From positions 1 to 10,947 of the forward strand of contig JAABTE010000062.1 in assembly GCA_011390035.1 (NCBI GenBank): a DNA stretch of 10,947 nucleotides, given 5' to 3'. This DNA is from Desulfobacteraceae bacterium (lineage in GTDB: Bacteria; Desulfobacterota; Desulfobacteria; Desulfobacterales; JAABSP01). The notes below the pieces were generated by a model. The model was not told where the DNA came from. It did not search any database and saw nothing but the letters and a program-made list of their open reading frames with translations. Below, one piece after another: positions 1 to 6,424 of this stretch (its first letter is position 1; every line of letters starts with the position of its first letter). The position numbers and the translations under genes are program-made.

Positions 1-440
1 TCCGTGGCAAGGCGGACATAGGTCGGCTCGTAGGGATTGAAGGCCGACAGCGCACCCAGGTAGGTGGGCGCTTCCACGGCCACTCCGTCGCCTTTGGAGA
101 TCAGCACCTTGCCCACCCCGTCCAGCGCCCCCTGGGAACCGCTGGTCACCAGAATCTCCTCCGGCCCGGCCACAACGCCCCGCTCGGCCAGGTGGACGGA
201 CAGGGCCTCGCGCAGGGGGCCGAAGCCCTCGGTGCGATCATACTGGAAGGCCCCGGGGCCGTAGGTGTCGATCACCTCATGGGTCAGCTCGCCCATCAGG
301 GCCATGGGAAAGCTCTCCGGGGCCGGCACGCCGCCGGCCAGAGAGATCATGCCGGGCTGGGTGGCCACCTTCAGGATCTCGCGGATCGCGTTTTCGCCCA
401 TGTTCCTGGTTCTGTCTGCCATCAGGGATTCCATCAGCAT
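1..440 (-). CDS. PLP-dependent aminotransferase (class I/II, fold type I), N-terminal part, cut by window edge
   Basis: This reverse-strand frame is open from an ATG at 438-440 to the window edge, giving 146 residues of the N-terminus. It reads MLMESLMADRTRNMGENAIR, then the family block with ISLAGGVPAPESFP, the region around GPGAFQYDRTEGFGPLREAL, and EEILVTSGSQGALDGVGKVL, followed by EAPTYLGAL. These are typical of the aminotransferase I/II group that includes 2-aminoadipate transaminase (LysN-type) and related enzymes. The family transfers amino groups between amino acids and 2-oxo acids using pyridoxal phosphate in the cytoplasm. The catalytic lysine lies beyond the edge, so activity cannot be checked. 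The start is supported by AAAGGAG about 8 nt upstream. The gene is divergent from the MocR-type regulator at 697, so it is the likely target of that regulator. The exact substrate is unknown. Confidence 0.88.
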   Translation of the reverse strand, partial: MLMESLMADRTRNMGENAIREILKVATQPGMISLAGGVPAPESFPMALMGELTHEVIDTYGPGAFQYDRTEGFGPLREALSVHLAERGVVAGPEEILVTSGSQGALDGVGKVLISKGDGVAVEAPTYLGALSAFNPYEPTYVRLAT

Positions 441-696
441 CTTTCCATCTCCTTTCAATCTTCATTCCGTCTTCATCCATCTTCATCCATCTTCATCCGT
501 CTTCATCCATCTTCATCCGTCTTCATCCATCTTCATCCATCTTCATGCCATTTCCGCTTGCTTCCATTTGCCTGTTTCCGATGGATATGGTAGCTGTAAG
601 GCGATGGAAAAAACAGATACAGAACCAGACTTTAAGGACCCGCACAGATGAAAGGGACGGAAGGCTCCTTATCATCCCGAAACAGGAGGCATCCCC
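441..696. promoter_or_regulatory. Divergent intergenic region between aminotransferase and MocR-type regulator
   Basis: These 256 bp must contain the promoters of both divergent genes. The decamer array occupies the left part. The right part has GGAG-type ribosome binding sites at both ends (AAAGGAG near 449-455 on the minus strand, AGGAGG at 684-689 on the plus strand). I see no convincing -35/-10 pair on either strand and no other gene. MocR-family regulators are known to bind direct repeats in such divergent regions and usually control themselves and the neighbouring gene. Confidence 0.5.
460..550. repeat. Tandem array of 10-bp units in the divergent intergenic region
   Basis: An 11-nt variant at 460-470 is followed by seven exact-length decamers at 471-540 (five CTTCATCCAT and two CTTCATCCGT), then a decaying copy at 541-550. 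On the other strand the unit reads ATGGATGAAG. The array ends about 20 bp upstream of the aminotransferase start, so it lies in that gene's leader or promoter. The unit is not a multiple of three and the array is not part of a convincing protein. One unit is about one helical turn, so copies would face the same side of the DNA. It may be a regulator-binding array or simple slippage DNA; the sequence cannot decide. Confidence 0.9.
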
Positions 697-2163
697 ATGA
701 CGACCACCGCCGGTGAAAACGACGCCGCCCGCTTCCGCTACCAGCGCCTGGCCGGCGAGCTGGAGACGCGGATAATGGACGGCACCTACGGGCCGGGGGA
801 GAAGCTGCCCTCGGTGCGCCAGCTTCGCCGGAAGCTTAGCCTGAGCGTTAGCACCATCCACCAGGCATACCTGGACCTGGAGGCGGCAGGGCTCATCGAG
901 GCCCGCCCCCGGTCCGGATATTATGTGGCGCCGGTGTCCTTAAAGCGCCTGGCCCCGCCACGCCACGAGGCCAAATCCTCGGCCCCCATCCGGGTGGAGG
1001 CGGACGCCATGGTCAACTCGGTGCTAAAGACGGCGCTGGACCCGAGCATGCTGCATCTGGGCTCGTCGGCCACCGCGCCGGAGCTGTTTCCCAGCCGGGC
1101 CTTTTCCCGAATTCTGAAGGGGTGCGCCGAAAAGACGGTGCGCTCGCTGCTCGGCTACTCCCTGGCCGAGGGCAACCCCGAGCTGCGACGCCAGGTGGCG
1201 CTGCGCACCCTGGGGGTGCTGGAGGGGGTCTGCGCGGAGGACGTGGTAATCACCAACGGCTGCTCGGAAGCGGTGACGCTGTGCCTCCAGGCGATTTTGA
1301 CGCCCGGCAAGCTGCTGTTGATCGAATCGCCCACCCACTTTGGCTATTTGCAGCTCTTTCGGGCGCTGGGCATCACGGTGGTGGAGGCGCCCACCGATCC
1401 GGAGACCGGGGTGGACGTTGGGGCGGTGGCCGACATCCTGCGGCGACACCCGGTGGGGGCGGTGCTGCTGATGCCGAATTTCCACAACCCCCTGGGTGCG
1501 CTGATGCCGGATGCGGCCAAAAAGGAACTGGTCCGGATCTGCAACCGCCGCGAGGTGCCCGTCATCGAGGACGATATTTACGGGGAGATGTATTTTGAGG
1601 GAAATGACCGGCCGTCGCTTTTGAAAACCTATGACCGGAAGGATCTGGCGCTCACCTGCTCCTCATTTTCAAAGACGCTGGCGCCGGGGCTGCGCATCGG
1701 GTGGGTGATTCCGGGCCGGCGCTTCAGGGAACAGATCCTGCGCATAAAGGCCGGCACCACGGTCTGCGGCTCCACGCTGGATCAGCATCTGCTGGCCCGG
1801 TTCCTGGCCGAACCGGGGTGCGAGCGACACATGCGCCACATCCGGAGCCGCATCCGCAAGCAGGTGATCCGGATGGCGCTGGCCATTCAGAAGCACTTTC
1901 CCGAGGGCACCCGGCTGGCGGTGCCCAGGGGCGGCTCGCTGCTCTGGGCGCAACTCGATCCTTGGGTGGACGGGGCGGCGGTTTACGCGGCCGCGCTGAA
2001 AAAAAAGATCGCCATACTGCCCGGCGCGGTATGCTCCGTTTCGGGCGGCTTTTCAAACTTCATCCGCATCGGGTGCGGCTATCCCTTCACGGAGATCACG
2101 GAATCGGGCATTCGGACGCTGGGGGAGCTGATTCGGGAACAATCCGGCTCCGGCCACGCATAA
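697..2163 (+). CDS. MocR-family regulator (GntR wHTH fused to aminotransferase-like domain)
   Basis: The protein has 488 residues, the usual length of MocR/PdxR/GabR-type regulators. Residues about 13-78 form a GntR winged helix (RYQRLAGELETRIMDG, then GEKLPSVRQLRRKLSLS and the wing around ARPRSGYYV). Residues about 110-480 are a fold-type I aminotransferase domain with VITNGCSEAVTL, MPNFHNPLGA, VIEDDIYGEMYF and the PLP-lysine motif SSFSKTLAPGLRIGW. The lysine is K326, so PLP binding should be intact. Family members use PLP or its amino-acid adduct as effector and bind DNA as head-to-tail dimers. AGGAGG lies 7 nt before the ATG. The gene is divergent from an aminotransferase, which is the expected target together with its own promoter. 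The effector is not predictable from sequence. Confidence 0.93.
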   Translation: MTTTAGENDAARFRYQRLAGELETRIMDGTYGPGEKLPSVRQLRRKLSLSVSTIHQAYLDLEAAGLIEARPRSGYYVAPVSLKRLAPPRHEAKSSAPIRVEADAMVNSVLKTALDPSMLHLGSSATAPELFPSRAFSRILKGCAEKTVRSLLGYSLAEGNPELRRQVALRTLGVLEGVCAEDVVITNGCSEAVTLCLQAILTPGKLLLIESPTHFGYLQLFRALGITVVEAPTDPETGVDVGAVADILRRHPVGAVLLMPNFHNPLGALMPDAAKKELVRICNRREVPVIEDDIYGEMYFEGNDRPSLLKTYDRKDLALTCSSFSKTLAPGLRIGWVIPGRRFREQILRIKAGTTVCGSTLDQHLLARFLAEPGCERHMRHIRSRIRKQVIRMALAIQKHFPEGTRLAVPRGGSLLWAQLDPWVDGAAVYAAALKKKIAILPGAVCSVSGGFSNFIRIGCGYPFTEITESGIRTLGELIREQSGSGHA

Positions 2164-2170
2164 AACCCGG

Positions 2171-2187
2171 GCGCCGCTTCACGGCGC
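2171..2187. terminator. Weak hairpin between convergent genes (possible terminator)
   Basis: GCGCCG at 2171-2176 and CGGCGC at 2182-2187 can pair around a 5-nt loop, in the 26-bp gap between the convergent stops at 2163 and 2190. There is no T-tract on either side, so this is at best a weak or factor-dependent terminator. The high local GC makes a 6-bp stem unremarkable. Confidence 0.3.
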
Positions 2188-2189
2188 AC

Positions 2190-2549
2190 TCATGTGGCGC
2201 CGAGTTCCCGCCGCAGCCAGTCCCGCACCGGGCCCTCGGTGGTATAGACCCCCTTGTTATGGCCGATGGATTCCATGAACGTCTCCAGCAGGTCCGGCGG
2301 TATCTCGATGCGGGCCAGCTCCTCGGCCGCCTCCGAGTTGCGCCGGATCAGGAAGATCACCGGCGGATCCCCCCAGGTGTTGACAACGAAGTAGTGCGAA
2401 TAATCCTCCGGCGACCGGATCACATAGTTGCTCCGGGCCCAGTTGTTGCCCCACTCCAGATACAGGGTGACGGCGTCTTCCGGCGTCATCTCCCAATCGA
2501 TGACATTGATCAGATCCTGGTTCTTCCGGATGTCCTCTATTCCCATCAT
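2190..2549 (-). CDS. Small conserved protein, DVU0772-like
   Basis: This is a 119-residue soluble protein with no signal peptide and no membrane segment. It is rich in acidic and aromatic residues (the N-terminal MMGIEDIRKNQDLINVIDWE, then AVTLYLEWGNNW, YFVVNTWGDPPVIFLIRR and VRDWLRRELGAT near the end). From memory it resembles the DVU0772 family, an uncharacterised group found in sulfate-reducing deltaproteobacteria; that identification needs a profile search. GGAGG lies 7 nt upstream of the first of two adjacent ATGs, supporting this start. It begins 26 nt after the stop of the FadR-type regulator, so it is probably the last gene of the same operon. Function is unknown; its position suggests a link to hydroxyacid oxidation or its control. 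Confidence 0.82.
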   Translation of the reverse strand: MMGIEDIRKNQDLINVIDWEMTPEDAVTLYLEWGNNWARSNYVIRSPEDYSHYFVVNTWGDPPVIFLIRRNSEAAEELARIEIPPDLLETFMESIGHNKGVYTTEGPVRDWLRRELGAT

Positions 2550-2575
2550 GGCGACACCTCCCCGGCAATCGATTA

Positions 2576-3289
2576 TCAGATCGCCTCGCGGTTTCTGAAA
2601 AAATCCAGCACATATCCGATGTGGGTCTTCATGGCGGCGTAGGCCGCGTCCGGATCATGCCGGCGGATGGCGTTGACGATGCGCGTGTGCTGATCGATGA
2701 TCAACTGGATGCGCGACTGCTCTTCATAAAGGTAATACAGGTTTTCCTTGATGCCATAGAATAGAAAGTCGTAAAAGGTGCGCATGATGTGGATCTGCAC
2801 CGGGTTCTTGGCCGCGTAAGACACGGCCATGTGAAAGCTCACGTCCGCCTCGGTTCCCAGCCTGCCGGAGGTCACCTCCACCGTCATTTCCTTCAGGCTG
2901 TCCTCCAGGGCCCTGATGTCCCGCTCGTCGGCGCGCCGGGCGGCCAGGGCCGCGGCATTGCACTCGATTCCCATGCGCACCTCCAGCAGGTCCTCCAGGG
3001 TGGCGTCCGGGGCCTCCATGGCCCGGGCCAGGGGGTTGGCGTCCCGGCTGTCGGGGGCGCGCACAAAGGTTCCCTGGCCCTGGCGATGGTCCAGCAGCCC
3101 CATGAACACCAGTCGCGAGATGGCGTTTCTCAGGCTGGTGCGGCTCACCGCCATGGCCTCGGCCAGCTCCCGCTCGGGCATCAGCTTCTCTCCCGGCTTG
3201 ATCTGGCCCCGGTTGATCAACTCCAGAAGCTGCTCGAAAACCTGGTCCGAAATCTTCTTGGGCCTGACGGGCTTGATGACGATCGACAT
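2576..3289 (-). CDS. FadR-type transcriptional regulator (GntR HTH + FCD domain), LldR/PdhR-like
   Basis: From the ATG at 3289 the protein has 237 residues, normal for the FadR subfamily. Residues about 5-77 are the GntR winged helix (KKISDQVFEQLLELINRG, GEKLMPERELAEAMAVSRTS, and the wing at DHRQGQGTFV). Residues about 95-230 form the all-helical FCD effector domain. The usual FCD metal ligands can be seen: D149, H153, H201 and H223. This start is preferred over an in-frame ATG at 3355 because AAGGGA lies 6 nt upstream of 3289, and the extra 22 residues would be encoded by a tandem repeat. It is third in the glcD-glcF-like operon. Known relatives such as LldR, GlcC and PdhR respond to lactate, glycolate or pyruvate. 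Palindromes of that operator type sit at 6307-6323 and 6452-6468, so it probably represses its own operon and the divergent one. Confidence 0.9.
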   Translation of the reverse strand: MSIVIKPVRPKKISDQVFEQLLELINRGQIKPGEKLMPERELAEAMAVSRTSLRNAISRLVFMGLLDHRQGQGTFVRAPDSRDANPLARAMEAPDATLEDLLEVRMGIECNAAALAARRADERDIRALEDSLKEMTVEVTSGRLGTEADVSFHMAVSYAAKNPVQIHIMRTFYDFLFYGIKENLYYLYEEQSRIQLIIDQHTRIVNAIRRHDPDAAYAAMKTHIGYVLDFFRNREAI

Positions 3290-3300
3290 TTCCAATCCCT

Positions 3301-3424
3301 TATCCGTTTGTTCCATTGTTTGTTCGGATGCTTGCTCGAATATCCGTTGTTCCATTGTTTGCCCGAATGCTTGCCCGGATGCTTGCCCGGATGCTTGCCC
3401 GGATATCCGTTATTCCATTATTTT
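3301..3424. repeat. Compound tandem repeat upstream of the FadR-type regulator
   Basis: Two levels of repetition are seen. Three exact copies of the 12-mer GCTTGCCCGGAT lie at 3369-3380, 3381-3392 and 3393-3404, after a degraded copy at about 3358-3368. A unit of about 20 bp (TATCCGTT.TTCCATT.TTT) occurs three times, at 3301-3321, 3341-3360 and 3404-3424, with a 12-mer-like segment between copies 1 and 2. The array fills the whole gap between the stop of the Fe-S gene and the regulator's ribosome binding site. On the coding strand each long unit contains AATGGAA; the middle copy supplies the alternative in-frame ATG at 3355. No promoter is evident in it. Confidence 0.88.
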
Positions 3425-3448
3425 ACGCCCGGAGAGTCCGGGCGTAAA
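3422..3448. other. Perfect 12-bp inverted repeat at the end of the Fe-S gene
   Basis: TTTACGCCCGGA at 3422-3433 and its exact complement TCCGGGCGTAAA at 3437-3448 are separated by three bases. The hairpin includes the last codons and the TAA stop of the Fe-S gene. In the transcript (minus strand) it is followed by AAAATAATGG, not by a U-run, so it is not a classical intrinsic terminator. It could act as a 3' stability element or a partial terminator between the dehydrogenase genes and the regulator gene. Confidence 0.7.
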
Positions 3449-4763
3449 GCTGAACCGGATGGCGCACCGCCACCCGGTCCCCGGCCCTTGAGAGCGCATC
3501 CGATATTTGCAGCATGCAGGCCGGGCATCCGGTGGCCACAACCGCCGGATCGACGGCGCGGATGTTGTCCCGCTTCCTCCGGCCGATGGCCGCAGAAGTC
3601 TGATAGTACTGCAAATTAAAGCTCCCCCCCAGCCCGCAGCACCAGTCCGACTGGGGCATCTCCACCAGCCGGCATTCCGGATTGGCCCGGATCACAATCC
3701 TCGGCTCCGCCACGACCTTCAGCGACTTTTTCAGATGGCACGGATCATGATATGTGACCACCGCCGCCCCCGCCGAACTTTCCGGCGCCGCCCCAACCCC
3801 CAGCTTCGACACCAGAAACTGATTGATGTCCATGGCCTTGGCCGCAATGGCCGATATCTTCCCCCCGTCCACGCCGTCCACCCCGTCCGCTTTGTCCACG
3901 CCGTCCACTTTGTCCACCCCGCACCGCCCCGCCATCAAGGGCCACATCTCCTTGATGGTCGAGGTGCAGGTGGCGCACGCCGTAACCAGATAATCAAAAT
4001 CCCCCGGATCAAACCGCTCCAGATTCCGCCGGGTCAGCGCCCCGAAAGTTTTCAGGTCCCCCGAGGAAAGCGCCGGTATTCCGCAGCACGCCTGCCCCTC
4101 CGGCATGTAAATCCCAACGCCATGATGGTTCAAAACCGCCACCACATCCTCGGCGATCTCCGGAAAGATCTTATCCAGCAGACATCCCACATAAAACGCC
4201 ACCCGAAGCCCCGAGGCCCCGGCCGCCGTGTCCAGCGCCGGCGTCCGCTCATGAAAGGGCGTTTCGGCAATGGGCCTGAAATGCCGCCCCCCTATAAGCG
4301 GCGACACGAACCGGGCGCACGAGGTGCCCACCAGGTCGTTCACCGGCCGGGTAAAATACTTCTGAAACCGGCTCCCCCAGGCCACCAGCCGATCAAACCG
4401 CTCCGGATGCGCCAGCATCCCCCGCAGCGCCGCCCGCTTAATCGGACTCAACCCCATGTACCCGGCCAGAATCGCCCGGGCCTTGATGAAGATATCCAGC
4501 ACCCGGACGCCGCTGGGGCAGTTGGCGGCGCAGGAGCCGCACAGCAGGCACCGGTTCAGCCTTTCCGCCACCCCGGCAGGGTCATCGAACATCTCCCGCC
4601 CCAGGCCGTCCAGCAGGGCCAGCTTGCCCCGGGCCACGTCCGCCTCGCGCCCCGTCTCCTCGAACAGCGGGCAGACGGACTGGCACATGCCGCACTTCAT
4701 GCAGACTGTCAGTTGCTCCTCGAGTTCCTTCAGCATCAGGGCCAGTCGCTTCATATCCGACAT
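3423..4763 (-). CDS. GlcF/LctD-like Fe-S subunit of 2-hydroxyacid dehydrogenase (two 4Fe-4S, two CCG domains)
   Basis: From the ATG at 4763 the protein has 446 residues. Two ferredoxin-type clusters are seen: C21-C24-C27-C31 and C72-C75-C78-C82, the last cysteine of each followed by proline. Two CCG domains follow, with C194, C226-C227-G and C263/C266, then C342, C375-C376-G and C413/C416. This is the GlcF/HdrD-like architecture that takes electrons from a GlcD-type flavoprotein and passes them toward the membrane quinone pool or a heterodisulfide-like partner. A GTG at 4769 overlaps the upstream stop as GTGA and would add two residues; the ATG lies 7 nt after a G-rich stretch and is preferred. 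Residues 283-300 are six VDx triplets encoded by a 9-bp tandem repeat in the linker between CCG domains. The protein is otherwise complete. Confidence 0.92.
   Translation of the reverse strand: MSDMKRLALMLKELEEQLTVCMKCGMCQSVCPLFEETGREADVARGKLALLDGLGREMFDDPAGVAERLNRCLLCGSCAANCPSGVRVLDIFIKARAILAGYMGLSPIKRAALRGMLAHPERFDRLVAWGSRFQKYFTRPVNDLVGTSCARFVSPLIGGRHFRPIAETPFHERTPALDTAAGASGLRVAFYVGCLLDKIFPEIAEDVVAVLNHHGVGIYMPEGQACCGIPALSSGDLKTFGALTRRNLERFDPGDFDYLVTACATCTSTIKEMWPLMAGRCGVDKVDGVDKADGVDGVDGGKISAIAAKAMDINQFLVSKLGVGAAPESSAGAAVVTYHDPCHLKKSLKVVAEPRIVIRANPECRLVEMPQSDWCCGLGGSFNLQYYQTSAAIGRRKRDNIRAVDPAVVATGCPACMLQISDALSRAGDRVAVRHPVQLYARTLRA
3864..3917 (-). repeat. 9-bp tandem repeat in the Fe-S gene encoding (VDG/VDK)6
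   Basis: Six 9-bp units, GTGGACGGN or GTGGACAAA with one GCG variant, encode VDKVDGVDKADGVDGVDG on the minus strand. It sits between the two CCG domains, where the family has a variable linker before the conserved helix here read as AKAMDINQFLV. The unit length keeps the reading frame. It is an expanded linker rather than part of the fold. Confidence 0.88.
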
Positions 4764-4765
4764 GA

Positions 4766-6271
4766 TCACACCCCCGCCCCGGCGGCGCCGGATTCTGGTT
4801 TCCCGGATTCTGGTTCCCCGGATTTAAGATCACCGGATTTAAAATCACCGGATTTGAGATCACCGGATTTAAAATCCAAGGATGCCTCAGCGCGGCCGAT
4901 GATTTTAGAGGGATTGAGAATGTTCTTCGGATCCACGGCCGACTTGAGTCGGCGGGAAAAAACCAGCGCCCCGGGCCCCGTCTCCCGCTCCATGAACCCG
5001 GACTTTGCCGTGCCGATGCCGTGCTCGCCGGACAGGGTGCCGCCCATGGAAAGGGCCGCGTCGAAGATGTCCGAGATGGCTCGCTCCACCCGGCGCCACT
5101 CCTTCGCGTCCCGCTTGTCCGTGAGGATGGTCGGGTGCAGGTTGCCGTCTCCGGCGTGGCCGAAGGTGCCGATGGAAAGATCATGCTTTTTGGCGATGGC
5201 CTCAAGCTCCCGCACCATGTCCGGAATCCGGCTGCGGGGCACGGTGGCGTCCTCCAGCACCAGGGTGGGCCGGAGCTTGGCAAGGGCCGACAGGGCGCTG
5301 CGCCGGGCCTCCCACACCCGGTCCCGCTCGGCGTCGTCTGCGGCCACGCGGATGCCGGCCGCGCCATGCTTTCGGCAGATCGCCTCCACCTTTTCCGCGT
5401 CCTCGGCCACCTGGGCCGGATGGCCATCCACCTCGATGAGCAGCAGGGCGGCGGCGTCCTCGGGAAGGCCGGCGTGGCTGTAAGCCTCCACGGCGCGGAT
5501 GGTGAAGTTGTCCATGAACTCCAGGGTGGCCGGCACCACCCGGTCGGCGATGATGGCCGAAACGGCGCGGGAGGCGTCGTCCATGCGGTTGAACACTGCG
5601 ATCATGGCCCGCCGGTCCGCCGGCGGCGGGATCAGCTTCAGGATGATCTCGGAGATCACCCCCAAAGTTCCCTCGGAGCCGACCATCAGCCCCGTCAGGT
5701 TGTAGCCGGTGACGCACTTGACGGTTCGGGAGCCGGTCTTTACAAGGTTGCCCGGGGCGTCGTAAAATTCAAGGCCCATCACATAATCCCGGGTCACGCC
5801 GTATTTCAGCCCCCGCAGGCCGCCGGCGTTTTCCGCCACATTGCCCCCCAGGGTGGAAACGGCCTGGCTTCCCGGATCGGGCGGATAGAACAGGCCCCGG
5901 GCCGCCACCGCCGCTGCCAGCTTCGCCGTGACCACGCCCGGCTGGACACGGGCGTACATGTCCGCGGCGTTGATTTCCAGGATTTTATTCAGCCCGTTGG
6001 TGAGCACCACCACCCCATCCGGCTCCGGGATGGTCCCGCCGCTCAGGTTGGTTCCTGCGCCCCTCGCCGTCAGGGGCAGCCCGTTTTCATTGCACAGCGC
6101 CGCGATGCGGCCCAGCATCTCCGGCGCCACGGGCCGCGCCACCACCCCCGGCGCCACCGGAGCCAGCACGGCCGCGTCATAAGAATAGGTAACCAGATCC
6201 GCCTTATCGGTAAAGACGTTCCCCGCGCCGACGATGGCCGTCAACTCCCGGATCACTTTTTTCTCGATCAT
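4766..6271 (-). CDS. GlcD-like FAD-binding 2-hydroxyacid (glycolate/D-lactate) dehydrogenase subunit
   Basis: The protein has 501 residues. Residues about 35-215 are the PCMH-type FAD-binding domain, with ARGAGTNLSGGT (69-80), PDPGSQAVSTLGGNVAENAG (131-150) and GYNLTGLMVGSEGTLG (189-204). The C-terminal FAD-oxidase domain carries GTFGHAGDGNLHPTI (368-382) and the end signature GGTLSGEHGIGTAK (410-423). The family core ends at about residue 458 (ILNPSKI). Such enzymes oxidise glycolate, D-lactate or other 2-hydroxyacids to 2-oxo acids with FAD. GAGGAG lies 5 nt before the ATG. It overlaps or abuts the Fe-S gene, so the two are translationally coupled. There is no GlcE gene. Residues about 466-495 are a charged tail made by a 15-bp tandem repeat. 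The substrate is not certain. Confidence 0.93.
   Translation of the reverse strand: MIEKKVIRELTAIVGAGNVFTDKADLVTYSYDAAVLAPVAPGVVARPVAPEMLGRIAALCNENGLPLTARGAGTNLSGGTIPEPDGVVVLTNGLNKILEINAADMYARVQPGVVTAKLAAAVAARGLFYPPDPGSQAVSTLGGNVAENAGGLRGLKYGVTRDYVMGLEFYDAPGNLVKTGSRTVKCVTGYNLTGLMVGSEGTLGVISEIILKLIPPPADRRAMIAVFNRMDDASRAVSAIIADRVVPATLEFMDNFTIRAVEAYSHAGLPEDAAALLLIEVDGHPAQVAEDAEKVEAICRKHGAAGIRVAADDAERDRVWEARRSALSALAKLRPTLVLEDATVPRSRIPDMVRELEAIAKKHDLSIGTFGHAGDGNLHPTILTDKRDAKEWRRVERAISDIFDAALSMGGTLSGEHGIGTAKSGFMERETGPGALVFSRRLKSAVDPKNILNPSKIIGRAEASLDFKSGDLKSGDFKSGDLKSGEPESGKPESGAAGAGV
4788..4877 (-). repeat. 15-bp tandem repeat encoding the C-terminal tail of the GlcD-like protein
   Basis: Six consecutive 15-bp units, all beginning CCGGATT on the plus strand, occupy 4788-4877. 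Four are of the type CCGGATTTAARATCA with small changes; two are of the type CCGGATTCTGGTTYC. On the coding strand they give pentapeptides such as DFKSG, DLKSG and the derived EPESG and KPESG. The array lies after the conserved end of the enzyme and stops just before the stop codon. Confidence 0.9.
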
Positions 6272-6306
6272 GCCCTCTCCTCAATGGCCCTTGATGGTTT
6301 CTCTAA

Positions 6307-6323
6307 AATTGGTATTACCTTTG
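6307..6323. promoter_or_regulatory. LldR/PdhR-type operator candidate, dehydrogenase side
   Basis: AATTGGTATTACCTTTG matches the known FadR-subfamily consensus AATTGGTnnnACCAATT: the left half is perfect, and ACC is kept on the right. It lies 36-52 bp upstream of the GlcD-like start, within its promoter or leader. It shares the 9-bp palindromic core GGTATTACC with the site at 6452-6468. Confidence 0.68.
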
Positions 6324-6377
6324 TATTTTCAGCCATTTTCACTGCCGCGCCACCTTACTGACCTTGTCTTTCATCCT

Positions 6378-6406
6378 AATTTAACAGCATAATATTATTT
6401 TTTCAA
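6378..6406 (-). promoter_or_regulatory. Possible sigma-70 promoter of the dehydrogenase operon
   Basis: On the minus strand TTGAAA (6401-6406) is followed after 17 nt by TAAATT (6378-6383), within an AT-rich stretch that stands out from the high-GC surroundings. Transcription would start near 6370, placing the operator at 6307-6323 downstream of it. Matches are moderate, so other positions in this AT-rich patch are possible. Confidence 0.35.
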
Positions 6407-6424
6407 GCTTTTTTTATTTTCCCC

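Noticed and set aside
460..550. CRISPR array
   Set aside because: The units are contiguous 10-mers with no spacers and no cas genes nearby; these are simple tandem repeats. The same holds for the arrays at 3301-3424, 4788-4877 and 6581-6700.
2171..2187. Strong bidirectional intrinsic terminator
   Set aside because: The stem is only 6 bp and there is no T-run on either side, so it is listed only as a weak candidate.
3290..3355. Upstream start of the FadR-type regulator at 3355
   Set aside because: The added 22 residues come from a tandem repeat, do not match the family, and the ATG at 3289 has a well-placed ribosome binding site.
3507..5483. 658-codon open frame on the plus strand
   Set aside because: It runs antisense to the GlcF- and GlcD-like genes, whose frames carry many conserved motifs. 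Its translation is rich in R, P, H and Q with no recognisable domain, as expected of a GC-rich shadow frame.
5021..6361. 446-codon open frame on the plus strand
   Set aside because: It is antisense to the GlcD-like gene, has low-complexity H/G/R-rich composition and no motif; a shadow frame.
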